The position numbers and the translations under genes were made by a program. This document shows positions 7,242 to 13,833 of a DNA stretch of 15,962 bases, in pieces (within the stretch, counting starts at the first letter, position 1; each line of letters starts with the position of its first letter). The notes beneath the pieces are model-generated. The model saw only the letters and a list, made by a program, of their open reading frames with translations. It did not search any database and had not been told where the DNA came from. This DNA is from Lachnospiraceae bacterium UBA3802 (GTDB lineage Bacteria > Bacillota > Clostridia > Lachnospirales > Lachnospiraceae), in NCBI GenBank assembly GCA_002369155.1, contig DFEM01000030.1, forward strand, positions 1 through 15,962, in the 5' to 3' direction.

Positions 7242-8953
7242 TGGACCTATTTATTGTACTGATCTTTATTGTCGGTGCGCTTGTACTCGCAGCGGTAATA
7301 AATTCGATTTCCACACAAAACAGAATAAAAAGATTTATCGTTAAACTCAAGAAGAATTTCGGTAAGCTTGAGAGAAAAGAATACGATCCCGAAAAATACA
7401 CTTCATACAGAGGTTATTTTATCAGGCATCTCGATGATGAAGGCTTCATTGTTGATGACATTACATGGAATGATGCCGAGGGAGAGACTCTTTATACTTC
7501 GATAAACAAAAGTTATTCCTCATGCGGTGATGAGTATCTTTATTACAGATTAAGACATATTGATATCGATACTTCAAAAGAGGAGAGAGACAGATTCATT
7601 TATCAGACAGATTCGCTTATTCTCGATGAAGTCAACAGAATCAAACTTCAGTTAAATCTTGCGACTCTCGGAAAGACGGGAAGGCATTCGGTATTTGAAT
7701 ACATTTCGCTTTTGTCCAAAGTAAAAAGAGTACCTCTTATTCTTTTTTACATCGTTTGGATTGTATATGCGCTTATCATTGCTTCGTTTTTTTACAATGT
7801 CACACTCGGCGTTTGTCTTACGATAGTCTGGATGATTGTATGCGTATTCATATATCTTTCGCACAAAAAGAGTGTGGAGAATTACATCACTTCTTTTGAA
7901 TACATAGTCAGAACGATTATTACCGCAGAAAAAATCGCAGGATTAAAAGTTCCTTATTATGATAAAGAATGCGAAGAACTTTTAAAGCAGAGGAAAGAAT
8001 TAAAAGGAGTCAAAACATCGTATCTTTCCTTTATTAAACAATCGAACAGAGCAGGAATTACCGATATGATGAGCGGCATGACGGCGATAATCAACTGTTT
8101 CTTTCTTATTGATATTTTCTTTTTCTACAAGATGTTAAAATATGTATGCGAGAAGGAAGATGCTTACGATAAGATATTTGAGATTCTCGGAAAGATTGAA
8201 ACCCAGATAAGCGTGGCAAACCTGAAAGCCTCTTTTGATAACACATGCGTTCCCTCTTTTTCGGATGAGAATGTCATTAAGGGTGTGGATATGATTCACC
8301 CGCTTGTTAACAACTGCGTGGCCAATTCCTTTGAAAACAAAAAAGGTATGCTCATTACCGGTTCCAATGCTTCGGGTAAATCCACGTTTTTAAGAAGTGT
8401 GCTTGTAAATGCACTTCTTTCCGAGACAGTATATGTGGCTTGTGCCAAAGAATTCTCATTAAGACCTTCGCTTCTTTTTTCATCCATGTCTTTAAGCGAT
8501 TCGCTCTCAAGCGGCGAAAGCTATTATATGGCTGAGATTAATTCGATTAAGAGAATTTTGGATGCAAAAGAAGGGGGCAAAAATATTATCTGCTTCCTCG
8601 ATGAAGTCTTAAGAGGCACCAATACCGTCGAGAGAGTGGCTGCGGCGACGGAGATTTTAAGATATCTGACCGGAGAAAACATAATTACAATTGCCGCCAC
8701 GCATGATATCGAACTGACATATCTTCTTGAAAAAGATTTTGACAATTGCTTTTTCAGGGAAGAAATCAGGAAAGACGAAGAAGACAAAGAAGATATTTAT
8801 TTCTCATATAAGATCAATAACGGCAGGTCGGAGACCAGAAATGCGCTTTTGCTTTTAAAGATGAAGGGCTATCCCGAAGAGATTTACAAAAAAGCGGAAG
8901 GTCTGTCCAAAGGTTTTATGGATACGGGTAAATGGCAATATGATGAAGGTTAA
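7241..8953 (+). CDS. Membrane-anchored MutS-like ATPase
   Basis: This 570-residue protein carries the MutS-type ATPase domain (about 340-520): Walker A GSNASGKST (374-382), Walker B CFLDE ending in Asp454-Glu455, the following RGTN turn and His488 in ATHD. The HPLV block before Walker A is also typical of MutS. It lacks the N-terminal mismatch-recognition domain and instead has hydrophobic segments at about 1-22, 166-209 (two passes) and 279-298. It should therefore be an inner-membrane protein with a cytoplasmic ATPase, not a canonical mismatch-repair factor. Similar proteins in clostridia and Bacteroidetes are usually annotated only as MutS family; their function is not established. Its start overlaps the punA stop by one base and its end overlaps rnhA by 14 bases, so all three are probably translated together. 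The ATPase identity is firm; any role in DNA metabolism is inference. Confidence 0.88.
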   Translation: MDLFIVLIFIVGALVLAAVINSISTQNRIKRFIVKLKKNFGKLERKEYDPEKYTSYRGYFIRHLDDEGFIVDDITWNDAEGETLYTSINKSYSSCGDEYLYYRLRHIDIDTSKEERDRFIYQTDSLILDEVNRIKLQLNLATLGKTGRHSVFEYISLLSKVKRVPLILFYIVWIVYALIIASFFYNVTLGVCLTIVWMIVCVFIYLSHKKSVENYITSFEYIVRTIITAEKIAGLKVPYYDKECEELLKQRKELKGVKTSYLSFIKQSNRAGITDMMSGMTAIINCFFLIDIFFFYKMLKYVCEKEDAYDKIFEILGKIETQISVANLKASFDNTCVPSFSDENVIKGVDMIHPLVNNCVANSFENKKGMLITGSNASGKSTFLRSVLVNALLSETVYVACAKEFSLRPSLLFSSMSLSDSLSSGESYYMAEINSIKRILDAKEGGKNIICFLDEVLRGTNTVERVAAATEILRYLTGENIITIAATHDIELTYLLEKDFDNCFFREEIRKDEEDKEDIYFSYKINNGRSETRNALLLLKMKGYPEEIYKKAEGLSKGFMDTGKWQYDEG

Positions 8954-9428
8954 AATATTTTCCGACGGCGCGTGCAAAGGCAATCCTGACGGCCCGGGCG
9001 GCTACGGAACACTTTTGCAGTACGTGGATAAAAACAATCAGCTACATGAAAAAGAGTTTTGCGGGGGTTACAAGGCAACCACAAACAACAGAATGGAACT
9101 CATGGGTGTCATAACGGGATTTGAAGCCCTTAAAACCGAGTGTGAGGTTGAGGTAGTATCGGATTCCAAATATGTGTGCGATGCTTTTAACCGGGGCTGG
9201 ATATATTCATGGATGAAAAACGGCTGGAAAAAGTCCGATAAATCGGCTGTAAAAAACCGTGAACTCTGGGAGAGACTTCTCAAAGCGATGAACGGACACA
9301 AGGTAACTTTTTCCTGGATAAAGGGTCATGCCGGTCACAGGGAAAACGAAAGGTGCGATTTTCTTGCATCAAGCAGTGCGAAAGGCAGTGAACTTCTTGA
9401 CGATGACGGTCTTTCAATGCTATCATAA
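8940..9428 (+). CDS. rnhA: Ribonuclease HI
   Basis: RNase HI cuts the RNA strand of RNA-DNA hybrids, removing R-loops and primer remnants. All catalytic residues are present: Asp9 in FSDGACKGNP, Glu53 in NNRMEL, Asp75 in VSDSKYV and Asp140 in ENERCD, with the assisting His130 in KGHAGH. The basic Trp-rich segment around 85-105 matches the handle region of the Escherichia coli type, which helps substrate binding. At 162 residues it is close to the usual length, with a short extra tail after about residue 150. Two adjacent ATG codons (8940 and 8943) could start it; I keep the first, though the second gives the more typical N-terminus. No clear ribosome binding site is visible and the start overlaps the preceding gene by 14 bases, so coupling to that gene is likely. 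Confidence 0.97.
   Translation: MMKVKIFSDGACKGNPDGPGGYGTLLQYVDKNNQLHEKEFCGGYKATTNNRMELMGVITGFEALKTECEVEVVSDSKYVCDAFNRGWIYSWMKNGWKKSDKSAVKNRELWERLLKAMNGHKVTFSWIKGHAGHRENERCDFLASSSAKGSELLDDDGLSMLS
9397..9426 (+). promoter_or_regulatory. Possible promoter inside the end of rnhA
   Basis: TTGACG (9397-9402), an 18-bp spacer and TATCAT (9421-9426) match the sigma-A consensus at five of six bases in each box. It would start transcription near 9433, about 30 bases before the small membrane-protein gene. It overlaps the last codons of rnhA, so it could be fortuitous. Confidence 0.35.
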
Positions 9429-9461
9429 GGTGTCAAAACTTTATATATTATGAGGTTTGTT

Positions 9462-9599
9462 ATGTTCAGTTTATTTTTTTCAAGTTTATTAAGTTATCTT
9501 CTGGTGTTTGCCGTATTTGTGGCAGTTATTGCTGTAGCTGTCATTATAGGTGTTACTGCCAGAAAGATGGTTGATAAAAAGAAAAACAAAAATGTGTGA
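9462..9599 (+). CDS. Small single-pass membrane protein, 45 residues
   Basis: I do not recognise a function for this microprotein. It begins MFSLFFSSLLSYLLVFAV, continues as one long hydrophobic helix rich in Val, Ala and Ile (about 8-33), and ends with a strongly basic tail (RKMVDKKKNKN). Such a basic tail would stay in the cytoplasm by the positive-inside rule. The ATG at 9462 has a TGAGG ribosome binding site 6 bases upstream; an in-frame ATG at 9450 has none. The gene starts 33 bases after rnhA and may be read from it or from a promoter at 9397-9426. Clean hydrophobic composition, a fitting ribosome binding site and a compact intergenic position support it as real. Short proteins of this type commonly act as membrane-complex subunits or regulators, but nothing here shows which. 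Confidence 0.65.
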   Translation: MFSLFFSSLLSYLLVFAVFVAVIAVAVIIGVTARKMVDKKKNKNV

Positions 9600-9682
9600 A
9601 ACTATTGTGAATTAATCATTCTCTTTATAGTATTTGTATAAAAGGGTGATAGAATTCCAAATGGAATCAAAGGAGGATTGAA

Positions 9683-10237
9683 ATGTCAAAAAGATTTGGA
9701 TTAACTATTGCATTTTTGAGTGCGTTTGCGTTCTTTTGCGGATGGTACAGTTTTGCATGGATTGTTGTAGGAACAATTCTTGTACTTCTTTTAACAGATG
9801 AAGAGGTTCTTAAAAAGAATGTTCTTAATGCATTTTTCTTATCGCTTCTTTTCCTTCTTGCAGGATTTGTACTTACATGGCTTTCCAACAGATTTACCGG
9901 ATTCCTCGGTGCACTTCGTGATGCGGAATGGATTAAATTCTTTACATATGATGTATACAATGTTGCAGTTAAATTTGATATTGCTCATTATATAAAGGTT
10001 ATTCTTAATATCCTTGAATTCGTTCTTATGATTGTATTTGTAATCCAGTCATTCAAGGGAGACGAAGTGAAAGTTCCTTTGGCTAACAACTTTGCTTTGA
10101 AAGCAATGGGATTAATGCCTGCAAAGGCTTCAAAGGAAGACAAGAAAGCAGACAATGAAGAAGCAGAAGATAAAGCCGAGAATCCTTTGACAAGTGACAA
10201 GGCTACTCTTACAGACATTCCCAATAACGAGAAATAA
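9683..10237 (+). CDS. Polytopic membrane protein of unknown function
   Basis: I do not recognise this 184-residue protein. Hydrophobic segments lie at about 5-22, 23-40, 48-67 and 104-124, so four passes are likely, with both ends in the cytoplasm. The last 40 residues or so form a charged, disordered-looking Lys/Glu/Asp/Ala-rich tail. The overall plan of four short helices resembles small DUF4870/Tic20-like proteins, but I see no signature that secures this. A strong ribosome binding site, AAAGGAGG, lies 7 bases before the ATG. The 83 bases upstream contain AT-rich sequence and a weak ATTCC/GGAAT hairpin near 9654-9667, with no convincing promoter. A stem-loop after the stop separates it from the ABC transporter genes. 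Confidence 0.75.
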   Translation: MSKRFGLTIAFLSAFAFFCGWYSFAWIVVGTILVLLLTDEEVLKKNVLNAFFLSLLFLLAGFVLTWLSNRFTGFLGALRDAEWIKFFTYDVYNVAVKFDIAHYIKVILNILEFVLMIVFVIQSFKGDEVKVPLANNFALKAMGLMPAKASKEDKKADNEEAEDKAENPLTSDKATLTDIPNNEK

Positions 10238-10257
10238 TCAATCAAAATTATAAAATG

Positions 10258-10292
10258 TAAATAAGTGGGGGAATTTTTTCTCCCACTATTTA
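10258..10292 (+). terminator. Stem-loop after the 184-residue membrane protein gene
   Basis: A stem TAAATA-(bulged A)-AGTGGGGG pairs with CTCCCACTATTTA, including one G-U pair, around a loop of about eight bases (AATTTTTT). The stem is long enough for a terminator, but the T run lies in the loop and only ATTTAT follows the stem, so termination may be inefficient. It is the only terminator-like structure between the two flanking genes. Confidence 0.45.
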
Positions 10293-10373
10293 TATGTTAA
10301 GGCTTTGTGAGTTTTTTCATAAATTTTGCCAAATCGGTCAAAACCGACATTCATAAAAAGGAGATGTTGTAAA

Positions 10374-11465
10374 ATGATAAAAGTTCAGGGATTATCAAAG
10401 ATTTACGGCGAACATATTGCCGTAGACGATATTTCTTTTGAAGTAAAGGAAGGACATATTTACGGGTTCCTGGGACCTAACGGTGCCGGTAAATCCACGA
10501 CCATGAATATTATTACCGGATATATCACGCCTACCACCGGTACTGTAGAGGTTAACGGTTATTTAATGGGCAAGGATACTTTAAAAGCCAAAAAGAGCAT
10601 CGGATATCTTCCCGAGATTCCGCCTCTTTATCCTGATATGAACGTAAAAGAATATCTTACTTTTGTAGCTAAAATAAAAGGCGTGCCAAGAGCGGAACGC
10701 GAGGCTGAAATTGAGCGTGTCATGGCTGCTACGGATATTACTGATATGGCAAAGAGACTCATCAAGCATCTTTCCAAAGGTTACAAGCAAAGAGTCGGCA
10801 TAGCACAGGCAATTCTCGGCAATCCCAAGGTTGTTATTCTCGATGAGCCGACGGTAGGTCTTGATCCCGAGCAGATTATCGAGGTCAGAACCTTAATCAA
10901 ATCTTTAAAGGGTGAGCACACAGTCATTCTTTCATCGCATATTCTTTCGGAAATATCCGCAACCTGTGATGAAGTGCTTATGATAGCAAACGGCAGAATG
11001 ATTGCATGTGATACAACCGAAAACCTTTTGAAGAATCATAAAGCAGTCAAGACCATCAAACTCAATGTTAAGGGCGACAAGGAAAAGATTGAAGAAGTAC
11101 TTAAAAAGATTGACGTTGTCGATGAAGTTAAATTCATTGAAAATAAGGGTGAGAGCAGTGTGTTCGAAGTATCCTGCGATTCTTCAAAGGATGTAAGAGA
11201 AGACATTTCTTTTGCATTGTCCGACGCAAGACTTCTTATTCTTGAACTTACGGAGGAGACATCCTCTCTTGAAGATATTTATCTTGAACTTGTCAAAGAA
11301 GCTGATGAAGCTTATGAGGCTGAGATGAAGGCTATCGCCGAAGGCGCAGACCTTGATGAGGTATTCTCTGACAAAGAAGATGAAGAAAAATCAGATGACG
11401 CAAAGTCGGAAGATTCCAAAGATAATGATGAAAAAGAATCGGCTGACGATTCCAAGGAGGCATAA
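10374..11465 (+). CDS. ABC exporter ATPase (GldA-like) with acidic C-terminal tail
   Basis: This 363-residue ATPase powers the permease encoded next. It shows Walker A GPNGAGKST (34-42), a Q-loop region, signature LSKGYKQR (from 133), Walker B with Asp157-Glu158 and the switch His189 in SSHILSE. The family is the ABC-2 type exporter group that includes GldA. After the nucleotide-binding domain comes a small regulatory-like domain to about residue 305, then a tail of some 55 residues dominated by Asp, Glu, Lys and Ser, unusual for this family. The reading frame is open upstream to 10326, but the AAGGAG site at 10358-10363 and the family N-terminus select ATG 10374. The AAGGAGG site of the next gene lies inside its last codons, and the genes are 4 bases apart, so expression is coupled. 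The exported substrate is unknown. Confidence 0.93.
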   Translation: MIKVQGLSKIYGEHIAVDDISFEVKEGHIYGFLGPNGAGKSTTMNIITGYITPTTGTVEVNGYLMGKDTLKAKKSIGYLPEIPPLYPDMNVKEYLTFVAKIKGVPRAEREAEIERVMAATDITDMAKRLIKHLSKGYKQRVGIAQAILGNPKVVILDEPTVGLDPEQIIEVRTLIKSLKGEHTVILSSHILSEISATCDEVLMIANGRMIACDTTENLLKNHKAVKTIKLNVKGDKEKIEEVLKKIDVVDEVKFIENKGESSVFEVSCDSSKDVREDISFALSDARLLILELTEETSSLEDIYLELVKEADEAYEAEMKAIAEGADLDEVFSDKEDEEKSDDAKSEDSKDNDEKESADDSKEA

Positions 11466-11469
11466 GAAA

Positions 11470-13590
11470 ATGAGTGCAATTTTAGTTAAGGAAATAAAAT
11501 CTTATTTCAAATCCCTCTTTGGATGGATATTCCTTGCGGTATTTACATTTTTCGAGGGTTCATATTTTGTAGCGAACAATATTCAGTACGGATCGCCTTA
11601 CATCAGGGATTCGCTCGGACCCATGATTATTGTTCTTGTATTTATTCTCCCTCTTTTGACAATGAGAATTATTGCTGAAGAGAAGAGGCAAAAGACGGAT
11701 CAGTTTTTAATTACCGCTCCTGTATCTTTGGTATCGGTAATTCTCGGCAAGTTTTTTGCATTATGTACCATCATGCTTATGGCTACAGGCATAAGTGCCG
11801 TAGGTGTAGGCATTATGTCGATTTACGGAAAGATTCCCGTGCTTGAAACGGTATTTACGCTTCTTGCGTTTTTCCTTTTCGGATGTGAATGCATTGCGAT
11901 AGGCATGTTCTTATCAAGTATTACAGAGCATCAGTTCCTTGCGGCAATATTTACATACACAGTATATATTTTCACATTGATCGTTCCTGGATTTTGCCAA
12001 TACATTTTCGGTGCGGACAAGGCTGTTTCGAAGATTATGAAATTTACCGATATTTATGCTCCTTTTGACGGACTGGTTTCGGGTGTAATCAAACTTTCGG
12101 ATATTCTTTATATGATTTCAGTCATTGCGATTTTCCTTATTCTTTCATATAAGGTATTTGCAAAGAATTCCGTTCAGCTTTCCGCGGCAGGAAAGAACAG
12201 GTTCTTTTGGACCAATTTTGCACCTTTCCTTATCATTGCTGCAATTATCGGTGCAAACTTCGGATTTTCATATATCCCCGGTAAATATGTCGAGTTTGAT
12301 ATCACAAAGAACGGCTGGTTTACCATTACGGATGAGACAAAGTCTGTTCTCGACAGTCTGAACGAGGATGTAACATTGAATGTTATTTCCGGCAAGGACG
12401 ATTGCGATGAGACCGTAGCTCATTATCTTAATTCTTATGACAGCTATTCAAATCATGTAAAGGTTGCATACAAACCCAGTTCACAGTTCCCCGGATTTGC
12501 TTCCAATTATACTGATTCGGCACTGGCTCCCTCATCTTTGATTATTACGATGGGAGACAAATACAGAGTAATTGATTACAATGATATGTTCCAATACACA
12601 TATGATTACAATTACAGCATGAATATAACGGGATTTGACGTGGAAGGTCAGATTACAGCAGCCATCAGTTCAATGATTAACGGGGACAATGAAGTAAAGG
12701 TTTACTGCTTAAGCGGTCACTCCGAACTTGAACTTCCCACATATATTACCGATGCTCTTAAAAAGATCGGATATACATTCCAGGATTTCACTTTGTATAC
12801 GGGCGATATTCCCGAAGACTGCGATATTCTTGTGATCAACGGACCTCAGTCGGATCTTGACATGGCTGAAGTTGAAACAATTCAAAATTATATCAACAAC
12901 GGCGGCAAGGTATTCATGACCACCGCACTTGAAGAAACCAATTGCGAAAATTACGACAAGCTGACTGAATATCTTGGTGTTGAACTGACGGATGGTACAG
13001 TTTGCGAGGATGATTATCGATTCATGCTTTCGGCGGATATGCCAACATACATCCTTAATATTCCTTACAGCACATCTCCTTACAATATTGATGACAGAAA
13101 GATGAACTTCCTTGCTTATGCAAGAGGACTTAAATACGATGAGACAAATCTTCCCGCAGATGTAATCATTAATGATATCTTCTTATCAAGCGATGATGCT
13201 TATGCCAAGAGTGTTTCCGCTACAACAGAGAGCATTTCCAAGGAAGAGGGAGATGAGGAAGGACCTTTCAAACTCGGCCTTTACATCAAGAAACTCAATC
13301 AGGAAACAGGCGAATACGGTGAAGTCGTAGTTATCGGTTCAGGTGCTTTCCTTATGACAGATGCCGACAATATGGTATCTCACGGAAACTCCGATTTGTT
13401 TATTGATGCCGCAAAGAAACTTGTGGACAATTCACTTGTAGTCACCATTCCCGCAAAGGAACTTAATTACGATTACATCACCGTAAGTTCAAGCATGGTA
13501 TTCTTGTATCTTGCAATTTACTGCGTGGTAGCACCTCTTGCACTTATAATAGCCGGTGTTGTAATTCTTATTATCAGAAGAAGAAAGTAA
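11470..13590 (+). CDS. Fused ABC-2 permease and GldG-like extracytoplasmic domain
   Basis: The 706-residue protein joins two parts that are separate in Bacteroidetes as GldF and GldG. Residues 1-230 form an ABC-2 permease with six predicted helices (about 17-35, 50-67, 89-116, 127-149, 156-178, 211-230) and the cytoplasmic motif EEKRQKTDQFLITAPVS, typical of GldF-like permeases. A further helix (247-268) leads into an extracytoplasmic domain of about 400 residues of the uncharacterised ABC-associated GldG type, including VKVYCLSGHSEL and DCDILVINGPQSDL. One C-terminal helix (about 672-700) ends with RRRK in the cytoplasm. In gliding bacteria these proteins are required for motility and secretion; in Firmicutes the substrate is unknown. 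The frame is open upstream to 11353, but AAGGAGG at 11454-11460 selects ATG 11470. It forms a transporter with the preceding ATPase. Confidence 0.9.
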   Translation: MSAILVKEIKSYFKSLFGWIFLAVFTFFEGSYFVANNIQYGSPYIRDSLGPMIIVLVFILPLLTMRIIAEEKRQKTDQFLITAPVSLVSVILGKFFALCTIMLMATGISAVGVGIMSIYGKIPVLETVFTLLAFFLFGCECIAIGMFLSSITEHQFLAAIFTYTVYIFTLIVPGFCQYIFGADKAVSKIMKFTDIYAPFDGLVSGVIKLSDILYMISVIAIFLILSYKVFAKNSVQLSAAGKNRFFWTNFAPFLIIAAIIGANFGFSYIPGKYVEFDITKNGWFTITDETKSVLDSLNEDVTLNVISGKDDCDETVAHYLNSYDSYSNHVKVAYKPSSQFPGFASNYTDSALAPSSLIITMGDKYRVIDYNDMFQYTYDYNYSMNITGFDVEGQITAAISSMINGDNEVKVYCLSGHSELELPTYITDALKKIGYTFQDFTLYTGDIPEDCDILVINGPQSDLDMAEVETIQNYINNGGKVFMTTALEETNCENYDKLTEYLGVELTDGTVCEDDYRFMLSADMPTYILNIPYSTSPYNIDDRKMNFLAYARGLKYDETNLPADVIINDIFLSSDDAYAKSVSATTESISKEEGDEEGPFKLGLYIKKLNQETGEYGEVVVIGSGAFLMTDADNMVSHGNSDLFIDAAKKLVDNSLVVTIPAKELNYDYITVSSSMVFLYLAIYCVVAPLALIIAGVVILIIRRRK

Positions 13591-13596
13591 AATTTT

Positions 13597-13833
13597 ATGG
13601 GAAATATTACCCTTTGGGATGCCGAATTGAATAAAGAATATACGGTCGAGAGCATCTTGCTTGAAAACAATGTGTCAAGACGTCTTGAGGCCCTCGGCAT
13701 CAATGAGGGTACTCCCGTTACCGTTTTGACGAGGAAAAGATCGGGTGCTCTTATTGCCAAAATAAGGGGGACCAGACTGGCCCTCGGCAGACATATTACC
13801 TCCAATATTGAAATAAAGGAGGTGAAAAGATGA
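13597..13833 (+). CDS. feoA: Ferrous iron transport protein FeoA
   Basis: FeoA is a small cytoplasmic SH3-like protein needed for Fe(II) uptake through FeoB. The 78 residues contain the family pattern: a hydrophobic lead, RRLEALGINEGTPVTVL, a basic turn, and a closing IRGTRLALGRHITSNIEI segment in which the conserved arginine and glycine are present. It starts only 6 bases after the exporter gene, with a poor ribosome binding site (an AGAAG-rich stretch inside the upstream codons), which suggests coupling to the exporter. Its TGA stop overlaps the feoB start (ATGA), and its last codons contain the AGGAGG site used by feoB. No iron-responsive operator such as a Fur box is obvious in front of it. 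Confidence 0.93.
   Translation: MGNITLWDAELNKEYTVESILLENNVSRRLEALGINEGTPVTVLTRKRSGALIAKIRGTRLALGRHITSNIEIKEVKR

Noticed and set aside
10364..10372. A minimal upstream reading frame (ATG TTG TAA) before the ABC ATPase
   Set aside because: The ribosome binding site abuts this ATG with no spacing, while it is correctly placed for the ATG at 10374.
10326..10373. A longer N-terminus for the ABC ATPase starting at 10326
   Set aside because: The upstream codons encode a basic stretch unlike the family, and a good AAGGAG site precedes the ATG at 10374, where the usual ATPase N-terminus begins.
11353..11469. A longer N-terminus for the GldFG-like permease starting at 11353
   Set aside because: That stretch is the acidic tail of the ATPase read in another frame. 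AAGGAGG at 11454-11460 and the typical permease start support ATG 11470.
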